Counted from the first letter of the stretch, positions 50,954 through 60,642 are shown. The stretch is DNA of 64,000 bases from Flavobacterium chilense (GCF_001602525.1 NZ_LSYT01000002.1:620001-684000), one strand, 5' to 3'. A program made the numbers and translations. The notes: generated from the letters alone by a model not told the origin.

Positions 50954-51208
50954 GGCTTTTCTATTAGATAATTTGTAAATTAGATAATTCGAAAAATTTG
51001 AATTGTTTGAACAGATAATCAGCTCAATATTTGTATTGACTAATTATCTCAATTCGATAGCTTCACTCAGGATTTCTCTTGATGAGGAATTGAAGATACT
51101 CTAATAAACCTGTCCATTCTGTTTTCATTATAACAAATGTCGTAATTTTTATTGATCAAAATTACATATTATATTATTTATAACATAAAATTTTTGTAAA
51201 AATATATT
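50954..51208. other. 255-bp gap with ATTAGATAATTTG repeats upstream of hmgA
   Basis: ATTAGATAATTTG words at 50964 and 50982 and ATTGACTAATTATC at 51035-51048 belong to the same family as those around the four-helix gene. No ORF or recognised RNA. Confidence 0.6.
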
Positions 51209-53566
51209 TTAAAACATAAATCCTATACTAAACCACGTAAAACTTTTTGACATTTCCGGAGACCATGAATGTTTTATCTCGATTGGACCAATAATAGTTT
51301 CTAGTCCGTAACCAACAGCATAGCCAGAATATTTAGGCATCGAGATCCAGTTTACGGTAGAAAATATATCGTCGCCAAGATTCGCATAATTGGCAGAAAG
51401 GTTAACATGGTTCTTTTTGAAGATCTCATAGTCTAAAGTAATATCGCTTTTGATAAAGCTGTTTCCTGCAATACTCAGGAAATCATAACCATAGAAATAG
51501 TTGAAATTGTTTATTTTACTGTAACCATAACCTCCTAGAATATAATCGAAAAAGGGTACACTATCGCTGCCAATATTAAATCCGGCATCGGCACCAATTT
51601 TTACGGTAGCTCTTCTGAATAATGTTTTCGCAAATGCAATTTCGGCCTTTGCAGTCGAGAAAGGCTTAAATTGTTTGGTGTAGTTTGATGATGCTAAATA
51701 GGTTTGTACATCTCCTGAAAAATACAATCCGGAACGCGGAAAGCTTTTGTTGTCGAACGAATCGTATTTTAAATAACCAAAAACACTAAAGTAGTTACTT
51801 TTCTCAATAATATCTTCGCTATTGGTAAGTGTTGGTGAGTTTATTTTTAAATATTTGTATTCAAGACCTCCGCCCATTAAAAATTTCTGAACAAAAATAG
51901 TTTGAAAGTATGCCTGATTGGTCAAATCTAAAAAGTCGACATTGATCAAATTTACATTTGGATTTTGTGTTGCTAAATTACTTATGCTGGTGGTAACATT
52001 TCGGTTAAACTGATTTAATCTTGAACGGAAACCAAAGCTGATATTGAAACCATTTTCGACATAATAATTTAAATCGTATCTAAAATTGTCTCCCAATATA
52101 ATGTCTAACGATGTGACATCATTTTTTAGAAAGGTTTTTTTGTGCGTAAGATTTAAAAGAACAGCACTTTTATAAAGTCCGTCGTAATGTAATCCTAGTT
52201 TTAGGAAGGTTTGTGTTGGATTTTCTTTTAGAACTAAATCAAGATCATCCTGTTTTCCGTCTGGTTGCAGGCAATAGGATATGGTGCTAAAGTTTTGTGT
52301 CGCATTCAGGTTGTTGATTCCTGTTTTAAGGTCATCGTAAGTTATGGTGCTTCCGGGTTTAAAACGAAGTTTTCCACGAATATATTCTTTAGTATAATTG
52401 TCTAACTGATCACTGTTTATTTTCTTGATTTCTATCGTGTCTGTTATAATTTTTAGTTTTGGTTTCTTATAAAAATTGTCTTCGTTTACGAGAGATTTGA
52501 TTTTTTCGTAGACAGCAAATGCCGCTTCTTCACCTTTTCTGATGATTTGTTCGCCTTTGTCAAATGAAACAACGCCATAATCACGAATGTCCGGTTTGAT
52601 ATAAACATCTGTATCTTTTATTTTGCTTTTCATTTTATCAATGGATTGCAGATTGGTAATCTGTACCAAAATTCGGGTAGCGTTTTTAAGATTTTTACGC
52701 TTCATTAAATCATCCTGAACATCAACCCCAATAATAATATCAGCTCCCATATTGCGAACTTCTTTTATAGGATAGTTGTTTACCACACCACCGTCGACCA
52801 ATAAATTTCCGTCGATTTCTACAGGAGTAAATAATGAAGGAAATGCAGCACTAGCCATCATCGCCTGAACAAGATTTCCTTTGTTAAGCAAGACTTCTTC
52901 ACCGGTTTCGATGTTGGTTCCAATACATAAAAACGGAGTTGGCAGTTTGTTGAAATCGCGAATATGACGCACGTTTCTTGTTAAGCTGCTTAGTAAATTG
53001 TAATTGTACATTCCTTTTGAAAGTGCTTCAGGAATACCAATTCTAAAATTACTGAAGGGTAAAACAATGGCGTACAATTCGTCATTTTTTTTACCATAAA
53101 AATTTTTTGAGGAACGCGGAATATAATCGTTTATGAGTTCGTCGAAATTGGTTTTTTTAAAGATCGAATCGATTTGCGAAGCATTGTAACCAGAAGCATA
53201 AAGTCCGCCAATAACAGATCCCATACTGGTTCCGCCAATATAATCGATTTTAATTCCTGCTTCTTCCAGAACTTTTAAAACACCAATATGTGCAAATCCT
53301 TTTGCACCGCCGCCACTTAATACCAATCCAATTTTAGGTCTTTTGATGCTGTCTTCTTTTTTTTCCTGTGAAAATGATTTTTCAGGAAAAAGTACAAGTA
53401 ATGTAAAAAGCACTGATGCTACGCCCCAGATGGTAATGGAAAACTGCGAGAGACAAAAGGTTGTTTTTTCCTGCCAAAAAAGAGCGACCCAAGAAGCTCC
53501 TTTTTTGGGATTGGAAAAAAATCCTTTTGACCGAGTATTTGAAATGGACAGCTGTTTCAGGCGCAT
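51209..53566 (-). CDS. Patatin-like phospholipase fused to a BamA/Omp85-type barrel
   Basis: 785 aa. A hydrophobic signal (VASVLFTLLVLFPEKSFS) appears only after ~46 residues of unusual N-terminal sequence. The patatin domain (about 77-270) has the oxyanion loop GLVLSGGGAKGFAHIG, nucleophile elbow GGTSMGS and DGGVVNNYP. A POTRA-like segment (IRGKLRFKPGSTITYDDLKTGINNLNATQNFSTISY) leads to a C-terminal 16-strand-like barrel ending FTWFSIGFMF. Such PlpD-type proteins place a lipase at the outer membrane. The start is 9 nt after uvrC. The N-terminal extension (KGASWVALFWQEKTTF) lies in a palindromic repeat-like DNA stretch. Confidence 0.92.
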   Translation of the reverse strand: MRLKQLSISNTRSKGFFSNPKKGASWVALFWQEKTTFCLSQFSITIWGVASVLFTLLVLFPEKSFSQEKKEDSIKRPKIGLVLSGGGAKGFAHIGVLKVLEEAGIKIDYIGGTSMGSVIGGLYASGYNASQIDSIFKKTNFDELINDYIPRSSKNFYGKKNDELYAIVLPFSNFRIGIPEALSKGMYNYNLLSSLTRNVRHIRDFNKLPTPFLCIGTNIETGEEVLLNKGNLVQAMMASAAFPSLFTPVEIDGNLLVDGGVVNNYPIKEVRNMGADIIIGVDVQDDLMKRKNLKNATRILVQITNLQSIDKMKSKIKDTDVYIKPDIRDYGVVSFDKGEQIIRKGEEAAFAVYEKIKSLVNEDNFYKKPKLKIITDTIEIKKINSDQLDNYTKEYIRGKLRFKPGSTITYDDLKTGINNLNATQNFSTISYCLQPDGKQDDLDLVLKENPTQTFLKLGLHYDGLYKSAVLLNLTHKKTFLKNDVTSLDIILGDNFRYDLNYYVENGFNISFGFRSRLNQFNRNVTTSISNLATQNPNVNLINVDFLDLTNQAYFQTIFVQKFLMGGGLEYKYLKINSPTLTNSEDIIEKSNYFSVFGYLKYDSFDNKSFPRSGLYFSGDVQTYLASSNYTKQFKPFSTAKAEIAFAKTLFRRATVKIGADAGFNIGSDSVPFFDYILGGYGYSKINNFNYFYGYDFLSIAGNSFIKSDITLDYEIFKKNHVNLSANYANLGDDIFSTVNWISMPKYSGYAVGYGLETIIGPIEIKHSWSPEMSKSFTWFSIGFMF
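53474..53508. repeat. Palindromic repeat inside the N-terminal coding region of the patatin gene
   Basis: CCAAAAAAGAGC (53474-53485) pairs with GCTCCTTTTTTGG (53496-53508), with one unpaired C. It encodes part of the residues before the signal peptide. Confidence 0.5.
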
Positions 53567-53575
53567 AAAAAATAG

Positions 53576-55369
53576 CTAATTGGTTTTGTAAAAGTCGACA
53601 ATTTTTTTGGCTTTTGATACTCCTACGACATCAGATATTTCTTTTTCGGTAGCTAATTTTAATCTTTTAACACTTTTGAAATGTTGTATTAACGTTAGCA
53701 TTGTTTTTTCGCCTATTCCCGGAATGCTCTCTACAGAAGAATTAAGTGCTGCTTTACTGCGTTTATCACGATGAAAAGTGATTCCGAATCGGTGCGCTTC
53801 ATTTCGCAATTGCTGGATTACTTTTAAAGTCTCTGATTTTTTATCGAGGTATAACGGAATTGAATCTCCGGGATAAAATAATTCTTCGAGACGTTTTGCG
53901 ATTCCAATAATCGCAATTTTACCACGTAATCCTAATTCGTCTATGCTTTTTAAGGCTGCTGATAATTGTCCTTTTCCACCATCAATAATAATTAATTGTG
54001 GTAAAGGCTGGTTTTCATCTAATAATCTTTTGTAACGACGATATACAATTTCGGTCATCGATGCAAAATCGTCAGGACCTTCGACAGTTTTTACATTAAA
54101 ATGGCGATAATCTTTTTTGCTTGGTTTTCCGTCTTTAAAAACAACGCAGGCCGCAACAGGATTTGTTCCCTGAATGTTCGAGTTATCAAAACATTCTATG
54201 TGTCTTGGTTCTGTTGGCAATCGTAAATCTTTTTGCATTTGCGCCATAATACGATTGGTATGTCTGTCCGGATCTACAATTTGTAATTGTTTTAGTTGTT
54301 CAATTCGGTAAAACTTAGCATTTCTGATCGATAAATCGAGAATCTGTTTTTTGTCCCCAAGTTGCGGAACGGTTGTTTTGATATTTTCTCCCAGATCAAT
54401 TTCAAAAGGAACAATGATTTCTTTTGACAGTAACTGAAAACGTTCGCGCAATTCTATAATGGCTAATTCTAATAATTCTTCATCGGTTTCGTCCAGTTTT
54501 TTCTTCATTTCTAAAGTATGTGAACGAATAATCGATCCGTGCGAAATTTGAAGAAAGTTAACGTAAGCCGCACTTTCATCAGACACAATAGAGAAAACAT
54601 CTATATTGGTGATTTTTGGGTTTACAATCGTAGATCGCGATTGGTAATTTTCCAAAACTTCGATTTTCTCTTTTATTTTTTGAGCTTCTTCAAAGCGTAA
54701 ATCCTGAGCATATTGATTCATCAGACGTTTAAAATCTTTCATACTTTCTTTGAAATTCCCTTTTAGGATTTCGCGGATCGCATCAACTTGTCTTTGGTAA
54801 TCTTCCAGAGATTCTAAACCTTCGCAAGGGCCTTTGCAATTGCCAATATGATATTCTAAGCAAACTTTGAATTTACCTGAATCGATGTTTGATTTGCTTA
54901 AATCATAATTGCAGGTTCGTAACGGATACAATTCCTTGATTAGTTCCAGTATTGTATGTACGGTTTTGAAATTTGTATAAGGTCCAAAATATTCAGAACC
55001 GTCTTTGACCATTCTTCTAGTTGAAAATATTCTCGAAAATGGTTCTTTTTTAATACAAAGCCATGGATAACTTTTATCATCACGAAGCAATACATTGTAA
55101 CGGGGCTGGAGGGTTTTGATTAAATTGTTTTCTAATAAAAGCGCATCGGTTTCGGTAGGAACTACAATGTGTTTTATGGTCACAATTTTTTTTACCAATA
55201 CATTTGTCTTGGCAGTATCATGAATTTTATTGAAGTAAGAAGAAACCCTTTTTTTTAAATTTTTGGCTTTTCCCACATATAAGATCTTCCCGTCTTTATC
55301 ATAATACTGATACACACCGGGATTGTCCGGCAAGGTTAGGATTTGAAGATCTAAGGACGGTTTTTGCAT
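53576..55369 (-). CDS. uvrC: Excinuclease ABC subunit C
   Basis: 597 aa. The N-terminal GIY-YIG nuclease is LPDNPGVYQYYDKDGKILYVGKAKNLKKR, then the UVR domain (DLRFEEAQKIKEKIEVLENYQ) that contacts UvrB, the RNase H-like UvrC domain (IECFDNSNIQGTNPVAACVVF, IIDGGKGQLSAAL) and a C-terminal helix-hairpin-helix (SIPGIGEKTMLTLIQHF). It makes both cuts in nucleotide excision repair. It lies directly before the patatin gene. Confidence 0.98.
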   Translation of the reverse strand: MQKPSLDLQILTLPDNPGVYQYYDKDGKILYVGKAKNLKKRVSSYFNKIHDTAKTNVLVKKIVTIKHIVVPTETDALLLENNLIKTLQPRYNVLLRDDKSYPWLCIKKEPFSRIFSTRRMVKDGSEYFGPYTNFKTVHTILELIKELYPLRTCNYDLSKSNIDSGKFKVCLEYHIGNCKGPCEGLESLEDYQRQVDAIREILKGNFKESMKDFKRLMNQYAQDLRFEEAQKIKEKIEVLENYQSRSTIVNPKITNIDVFSIVSDESAAYVNFLQISHGSIIRSHTLEMKKKLDETDEELLELAIIELRERFQLLSKEIIVPFEIDLGENIKTTVPQLGDKKQILDLSIRNAKFYRIEQLKQLQIVDPDRHTNRIMAQMQKDLRLPTEPRHIECFDNSNIQGTNPVAACVVFKDGKPSKKDYRHFNVKTVEGPDDFASMTEIVYRRYKRLLDENQPLPQLIIIDGGKGQLSAALKSIDELGLRGKIAIIGIAKRLEELFYPGDSIPLYLDKKSETLKVIQQLRNEAHRFGITFHRDKRSKAALNSSVESIPGIGEKTMLTLIQHFKSVKRLKLATEKEISDVVGVSKAKKIVDFYKTN

Positions 55370-55505
55370 TCTGTTTTATTTGTGAAGATAGCTGAAAAGC
55401 ATTTTTAGAAATCATTCTGATTCCGGAAAAAAGCTTAACACTGATTTAGTTTCAAATTTACGAAATCAAAAGAATAATTTCTATATTTAGATTTTATAAT
55501 TCTAC

Positions 55506-56486
55506 ATGAAAAATAGTAAACCCTTGGTTATTTTTGGCGAATCGATTTTGCCGGGAGAAAACAGAACAGTAAACGTTGAAATAGCGAGATTACATACGAC
55601 TACAAAACTTAATATTCCGGTTATTGTACGTCGCTCAAAAATCGAAGGCCCGGTAGTTTTATTCTCAGCCGGAATTCATGGCGACGAAATTAACGGAGTT
55701 GAAGTTGTTCGCCAGATTATCAGTAAAAAGATCAATCGCCCTGCAAGAGGAACTATTATTTGTATTCCGATTATTAATATGTACGGTTTTGTGAACAAAT
55801 CGCGTGAGTTTCCTGACGGGAGAGATTTAAATCGTGTTTTTCCCGGAAGTAAAAAAGGTTCTCTTGCGAGTCGTTTTGCTTATCATATTGTGGCAGAAGT
55901 TTTGCCTATTATAGATTATGCCGTCGATTTTCATGCGGGAGGCGCGAGCAGGTTTAATGCACCACAAATCAGAATCACAGAAAATAATCCGGAACTGAAA
56001 ATTTTGGCAGACATTTTTAATGCACCATTTACTTTATATTCCAAAAACATAAATGGATCTTTTAGAAATACCTGTGAGAAAGCGAATATAAAAATGCTGC
56101 TTTTTGAAGGTGGAAAATCATTGGACATTAATAACGTGATTGCAAATGAAGGTATAATGGGAGTGAAGCGTTTATTAAATCATTTAGGGATGCTGGATCA
56201 CAAGCAGGTGGTCGAATATGCTTTAGAACCGTCAATTTATATTAAAAATTCGGTTTGGCTTCGTGCTAAATGTTCCGGTTTGCTTCATGATTATAATTTG
56301 ATTGGTAAATTTGTGACCAAAGGTTCAATTTTGGCTATCATTACAGATCCGTTTGGTAAATTTGAACAAAAAGTAAAAGCGCCTCACGATGGTTTTGTTA
56401 TCAATGCCAATCATTCTCCAATTGTGTACGAAGGTGATGCTATTTATCATATGTCTAAAAATAACTCCGATAATGCCTACGAATAA
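55506..56486 (+). CDS. Succinylglutamate desuccinylase/aspartoacylase-like zinc amidohydrolase
   Basis: 326 aa. The zinc-site motif GIHGDEINGVEVVRQ (His, Glu) and YAVDFHAGGASRF (His) match the AstE/AspA group; DGRDLNRVFPGS holds the substrate Arg. The C-terminal part is a beta-barrel domain. Substrate is unknown; in Bacteroidetes relatives lie next to RimK-type ligases, but no rimK is seen here. Its end overlaps the cyclo-ligase start by 14 nt. Confidence 0.9.
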   Translation: MKNSKPLVIFGESILPGENRTVNVEIARLHTTTKLNIPVIVRRSKIEGPVVLFSAGIHGDEINGVEVVRQIISKKINRPARGTIICIPIINMYGFVNKSREFPDGRDLNRVFPGSKKGSLASRFAYHIVAEVLPIIDYAVDFHAGGASRFNAPQIRITENNPELKILADIFNAPFTLYSKNINGSFRNTCEKANIKMLLFEGGKSLDINNVIANEGIMGVKRLLNHLGMLDHKQVVEYALEPSIYIKNSVWLRAKCSGLLHDYNLIGKFVTKGSILAIITDPFGKFEQKVKAPHDGFVINANHSPIVYEGDAIYHMSKNNSDNAYE

Positions 56487-57042
56487 AAAAGAATTAAGAA
56501 GCTATTATAAAAATCTCCGAAAAGAATTAACTATTGACGCTGTTGAAGAAAAAAGTCTGGCAATTGCCAATAATCTGATTCAATTGGCTATTTGGGATAA
56601 AGGTTATTATCATGTTTTTCTTCCTATTGAAGAACAAAAGGAGGTAAATACAGAATATGTTTTGCACTTGCTATCCGGAAAAGATAAAGAAATAGTGGTT
56701 TCGAAAAGTGATTTTGAAACAAGAGAAATGACTCATTTTTTATTGACGGATAATACAAGAATAAAAAAAAATGAATATAATATTCCAGAACCTGTAAATG
56801 GCTTGCCAGTTCCGTCAGAAACTATCGATGTTGTTTTTGTCCCACTTTTAGCATTTGATGTTTCTGGAAACAGAGTAGGTTACGGAAAAGGTTTCTACGA
56901 TAAATTCCTGGCAGGTTGTAAACCGGAAACAATCAAGATTGGACTTTCTTTTTTTGAAGCCGAAAACGAAATTGAAGATGTTTTTGAATCAGATATCAAA
57001 CTAGATTTCTGTGTAACCCCGGAGAAAATTTATACTTTTTAA
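56473..57042 (+). CDS. 5-formyltetrahydrofolate cyclo-ligase
   Basis: 189 aa from ATG 56473; earlier in-frame Mets lie inside the upstream gene. PTNKKELRSYYKNLRKEL opens the fold and FVPLLAFDVSGNRVGYGKGFYDKFL is the family signature with GYGKGFYD. It converts 5-formyl-THF to 5,10-methenyl-THF with ATP. The overlap with the previous gene suggests translational coupling. Confidence 0.94.
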   Translation: MPTNKKELRSYYKNLRKELTIDAVEEKSLAIANNLIQLAIWDKGYYHVFLPIEEQKEVNTEYVLHLLSGKDKEIVVSKSDFETREMTHFLLTDNTRIKKNEYNIPEPVNGLPVPSETIDVVFVPLLAFDVSGNRVGYGKGFYDKFLAGCKPETIKIGLSFFEAENEIEDVFESDIKLDFCVTPEKIYTF

Positions 57043-57054
57043 TTTTTTCACTCT

Positions 57055-57103
57055 ATAAGTGATATAAGTTAATTTAGTTTTGAGACGAAACTAAAATTAA
57101 CTT
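57055..57103. repeat. ATAAGTGATATAAG word and imperfect inverted repeat
   Basis: ATAAGTGATATAAG (57055-57068) is the same word as at 1844. AAGTTAATTTAGTTT (57066-57080) pairs with AAACTAAAATTAACTT (57088-57103) with one extra base. It lies after the cyclo-ligase gene. Confidence 0.7.
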
Positions 57104-57151
57104 TACTTATAACAGTTGCCTGATTTTTAGGATTAGAACAGGTAAGCTTAA

Positions 57152-57208
57152 AAAAGAAAAATCCCAAATTCCATTTGGTTTTAACCTGGAATTTGGGATT
57201 TTTCTTTT
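57152..57208. terminator. Strong bidirectional terminator
   Basis: A 22-bp perfect stem (57152-57173 with 57187-57208), centred on ATCCCAAATTCCA, encloses GGTT-TT-AACC. T-runs occur on both sides. It serves the cyclo-ligase gene (+) and batE (-). Confidence 0.92.
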
Positions 57209-57215
57209 AAACGTT

Positions 57216-57962
57216 TTATTTTACTTCCTTGATGGTCGAAGCATCAATCCAGCCTTCGGTTCCGTCTGTTAATTCAATTTTTTTCCATTGTCCTACCGTT
57301 TCGGTTACATACACTTTTGCACCTTCATGTAGTAAGAAAATAGCTGAACCTCCTTTTTGTGGTTCGCTATGAACTTCACTTAATTCGGCAAAAACAATAG
57401 CAGGGCGATCGTTATCGAAATGGTTTTTCTCAGACATTCCAGCAGAAACACTTAATAACAAAGCAACGAAAAGAATGAACATTCCGATGAAATAGATTCT
57501 TTTCGAAAGGGTAAGCTGAGAGAAATAATAACCAATAAAAGTTAAGAGAAAAGCGAAGGCAATTCCAACAGAAATTTTTGCCCACATATTGTAATCAAAA
57601 ATTCCGGTGAAGTTTTGAATCAGTTTCGCAAAACCTACTTTCGGAACTTCTTTAATCTCATCTATCGTTAGCTTTTTAGCAAATTTTAAGTTGTTTAGAG
57701 TTTCAGGATCGTGCGGTTTTAAAACAAGAGCCTTTTCATAATTGTAAATAGAAGGTGCAACTTTATTAAGTTTATAATAACTGTTGCCTAAATTAAAATA
57801 CAATTCTGCCGATTGTTGTTTGTCTTCTTTAATAATGCTTTCGTAAGCATCGATAGCTTCTTTGTATTGTCCCTTTTGATACAAAGCATTTCCTTTTTCA
57901 AAGCTGCTTTGAGCAAAGAAAACCTGAGAGATTAATAAAAAGAGATATAATATGTTTTTCAT
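57216..57962 (-). CDS. batE: BatE, TPR and SH3 aerotolerance protein
   Basis: 248 aa from ATG 57962; the open frame extends 19 codons upstream but the signal peptide (KNILYLFLLISQVFFAQ) starts here. Two TPR units follow (GNALYQKGQYKEAIDAYESII, LYFNLGNSYYKLNKVAPSIYNYEKAL), then two membrane helices (about 120-190) and a C-terminal bacterial SH3 domain (VHSEPQKGGSAIFLLHEG...). It is the last gene of the Bat operon, whose proteins are linked to oxygen tolerance. Confidence 0.93.
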   Translation of the reverse strand: MKNILYLFLLISQVFFAQSSFEKGNALYQKGQYKEAIDAYESIIKEDKQQSAELYFNLGNSYYKLNKVAPSIYNYEKALVLKPHDPETLNNLKFAKKLTIDEIKEVPKVGFAKLIQNFTGIFDYNMWAKISVGIAFAFLLTFIGYYFSQLTLSKRIYFIGMFILFVALLLSVSAGMSEKNHFDNDRPAIVFAELSEVHSEPQKGGSAIFLLHEGAKVYVTETVGQWKKIELTDGTEGWIDASTIKEVK

Positions 57963-58011
57963 TTTCCTGATTTGTAATATTTTCAACTTTGCGCATTTTG
58001 CGGTTAAAAAA

Positions 58012-59760
58012 CTAAACAATCTGTTTTTCTAATTCTGAAATGATCAAAACAGCTTTGTCATAATCCTGCTGAATTGATGCACTTGATGCAGGAGCATAAC
58101 GGGCAAACTCACAGTTTTCTGTCAAGTTGATAAAACTTTGAACCGTTTCCGGATTAGCGTTTCTTGATAAAAGCAATTCGCGAATATTGTCTTTACTCAT
58201 TTCTGAGGTTTCAATATGCAGTTTTGCTTTTAGGAAATTGTGCATCGCTTTCTCTAAAGCAATATAAAATGCTTCTTTGTTGTTAAGCTGTTTCTTGGCC
58301 TGAGATAGATATTTCTTCGCAAGCTTATTGTTCATTCTGATTCTGTTTCCTGTTACATCACCATCAATTGCTTCTTTTCGTTTCTTAGCAAGAACAATTA
58401 TAGGCAAAATTACAAAAGGCATGAACAGTAATGTATAATATAAATCAGAGCCGTAGAAATCGTTTCTGGCAATAGCAACTAAAGTTGTTTTAGGTTTGAT
58501 ATATTTAAACTGTTCTGTTTTCGAAATTACATTTTTCGCTGTATTGGCACTCGCATTTGCTTCTGCCTGCATTGGACCATCTAAAACATCAATCATAATT
58601 TCTTTAGAAGTGATTGTTTTATAAGAACCCGAATTAAGATCAAAATAAGAAAACTGCATTGGTTTTATTGCATATTTCCCTTTGTATTGCGGAATGATAG
58701 TGTATTTGTCTGTAATTTTTCCTGACATTCCTGAAAGTGAAGTGGTCACTTTTTCGTCATGAACAGGATCATACATCTCTAATGCATTTGGAACAACAGG
58801 TTTTGGTAAAGTAAACAATTTCATGTTTCCGTTTCCTGAAGCTGTAACAAACAAATCAAGGCTTTCTCCGTTTTTCAAGGTCGTTTTAGAAGGTGTTACC
58901 GTGAAATCAAAATTACCTACAGCACCGCCAAAACCTTCTGGTTTACCAGATTCCGGAAGAGGTCTTACATTGATGGTTTTTGCTCCTGCCGAAACTACTT
59001 TGTTATCATCAGTTATAATCATCTGACCAAACATATCACGACGATTGGTTGGCAATTGTACTCCAATATCTAATGAAAGGGGCTCAATAGTAAGTCTTCC
59101 TGCTTTTTGAGGGTATAAAATAGTCTTTTTTAAGACAACAAAATAACATCTTTCTCCCTGATAACTTCCTTGTTCAACAGATAATTGTTTGATATCAATG
59201 TTCTGATTCCAGAAATCATTGTATTTAGGTTTTGCCAATTCCTTAAAGCCTGTTACATTGATATTGTTGAAATATAATTTATAAACAACTGTAATAGGTT
59301 CGTTCAGATACGGTGATGTTTTTGAAATTTCGGCTACAAGATTTAACATCTCATTTGGCGATCCCTGAGGCCTGTCATTTGGATCCCTCTCTTGGGCAAC
59401 CGCATTAGTAACTACGATTTTTATAGGTGATGTTTTGTAAGTTTGCCCATTATATTCAATCGCAGCCTGTTTGATATTTACAGTTCCTTTTTGGTTAGGC
59501 TGTAAAATATAGGAGTATATTTTTTGAAAAGAACTTCTTCCGTTTACCCAGGACTGACTAATTTGCTGACTTGGTCCTGCTACAATTTTAAAACCATCAA
59601 ATGAAGGCTGGTCGAAATTATCTCCATCGACATTCATGATAAAGTCAATGCGAAGCCTTTCGTTTACTCCAAGTGTATTTTTGCTTACTCTGGCTTCAAA
59701 TTGAACTTGAGCCATAAGCCCTTGAAAAGTGAATAGTAATAGAATTAAATATCTTTTCAT
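58012..59760 (-). CDS. batD: BatD, aerotolerance membrane protein
   Basis: 582 aa from ATG 59760. A signal peptide (KRYLILLLFTFQGLMAQ) precedes Ig-like repeats typical of BatD: VSKNTLGVNERLRIDFIMNV, TSPYLNEPITVVYKLYF, TPSKTTLKNGESLDLFVTASG. A membrane helix near residue 445 (LLFMPFVILPIIVLAKK) is followed by a cytoplasmic helical tail. Located between BatC and BatE. Confidence 0.94.
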   Translation of the reverse strand: MKRYLILLLFTFQGLMAQVQFEARVSKNTLGVNERLRIDFIMNVDGDNFDQPSFDGFKIVAGPSQQISQSWVNGRSSFQKIYSYILQPNQKGTVNIKQAAIEYNGQTYKTSPIKIVVTNAVAQERDPNDRPQGSPNEMLNLVAEISKTSPYLNEPITVVYKLYFNNINVTGFKELAKPKYNDFWNQNIDIKQLSVEQGSYQGERCYFVVLKKTILYPQKAGRLTIEPLSLDIGVQLPTNRRDMFGQMIITDDNKVVSAGAKTINVRPLPESGKPEGFGGAVGNFDFTVTPSKTTLKNGESLDLFVTASGNGNMKLFTLPKPVVPNALEMYDPVHDEKVTTSLSGMSGKITDKYTIIPQYKGKYAIKPMQFSYFDLNSGSYKTITSKEIMIDVLDGPMQAEANASANTAKNVISKTEQFKYIKPKTTLVAIARNDFYGSDLYYTLLFMPFVILPIIVLAKKRKEAIDGDVTGNRIRMNNKLAKKYLSQAKKQLNNKEAFYIALEKAMHNFLKAKLHIETSEMSKDNIRELLLSRNANPETVQSFINLTENCEFARYAPASSASIQQDYDKAVLIISELEKQIV

Positions 59761-59762
59761 TA

Positions 59763-59812
59763 ATTGTTTAATCGTTTTTTTGAATGTTTTATTGTTTAAT
59801 CGTTTTTTGAAT
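59763..59812. repeat. Tandem ATTGTTTAATCGTTTTTT words before batD
   Basis: ATTGTTTAATCGTTTTTT occurs at 59763 and 59791 (28-nt period) with TGAAT following. A partial complement (AAACGATTCAAC) follows at 59847. It lies in the batC-batD gap. Confidence 0.65.
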
Positions 59813-59865
59813 ATTTGATTTTTGTGCAAATAAACAAATTAACCTTTAAACGATTCAACTTTATT

Positions 59866-60642
59866 TTACCAGTCTTTTTCTGTTTTTCTCGGATTGCCTT
59901 TTACTTTTTGGGCATTTACTTTATCCTGAATTTTCTTTTCTTCGTTATTGACAGCATCTAATAAATTCTGAACGCGCTCTTTAGAGATTCCGCCAGGTTG
60001 TGGTTTTGGTTCTCCTTTGTTATCAGACTTGTCGTCTTTTTTAGGATCATTTTTACCATCTTTTTTATCCTTGTCTTTATCGCCTTTGTCGTCTTTTTTG
60101 TCTTTATCTTTATCCTTGTCTTTATTTTTGTCCTGGTCTTTGTTTTTATCTTTATTCTTATCCTTGTCTTTATCTTTATCCTTGTTCTTGTCTTTGTTTT
60201 TATCGTTTTTAGGCGGATTTTCTTTTAGCTTTTGTTTGGCATAAGCATAATTGTAACGAGTTTCATCATCAGTAGGATCGTTGCGTAATGCTTCTTTGTA
60301 AGCTTCAACTGCCTGAGAATAATTTTTCTCTTTCATAAAAACGTTTCCAAGATTGTGAAATGCTTTATGTTTTTCAGGTCTTGTTTTAGCATTTTTTATG
60401 GCTTTTGCATAAGCATATTTAGCCTCAGAAATCTGATTTTGTTTATAAATCGTATTTCCCAGGTTATAAGGAGCCGTGGCACGTTTTGGAAATTTTGATT
60501 CTGAAACCCTGTAGTTTGCCTCAGCATCAACAAATTTATTCTGCTTATATTCTTCATTGGCATCAGGCAATGTCTTATCTTTTTCCTGAGCTGAAACGGC
60601 TAAAGAAAACGTTAGTAAAATATAAAGAAGTAAATTTTTCAT
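59866..60642 (-). CDS. batC: BatC, TPR protein with Lys/Asp-rich repeat
   Basis: 258 aa. Signal peptide (MKNLLLYILLTFSLAVSAQ), three TPR units (about 25-140; APYNLGNTIYKQNQISEAKYAYAKAI, KAFHNLGNVFMKEKNYSQAVEAYKEAL), then ~70 residues of KDKNKD repeats followed by PQPGGISKERVQNLLDAVNNEEKKIQ. The low-complexity run makes convincing but false ORFs on the other strand. It may bind divalent ions or be a flexible spacer. Confidence 0.93.
   Translation of the reverse strand: MKNLLLYILLTFSLAVSAQEKDKTLPDANEEYKQNKFVDAEANYRVSESKFPKRATAPYNLGNTIYKQNQISEAKYAYAKAIKNAKTRPEKHKAFHNLGNVFMKEKNYSQAVEAYKEALRNDPTDDETRYNYAYAKQKLKENPPKNDKNKDKNKDKDKDKDKNKDKNKDQDKNKDKDKDKDKKDDKGDKDKDKKDGKNDPKKDDKSDNKGEPKPQPGGISKERVQNLLDAVNNEEKKIQDKVNAQKVKGNPRKTEKDW

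Noticed and set aside
59998..60244. Two + strand ORFs rich in Phe/Ile/Leu/Ser opposite batC
   Set aside because: They are the complement of the Lys/Asp repeat of BatC; the hydrophobic or serine-rich composition is a by-product of the repeat.
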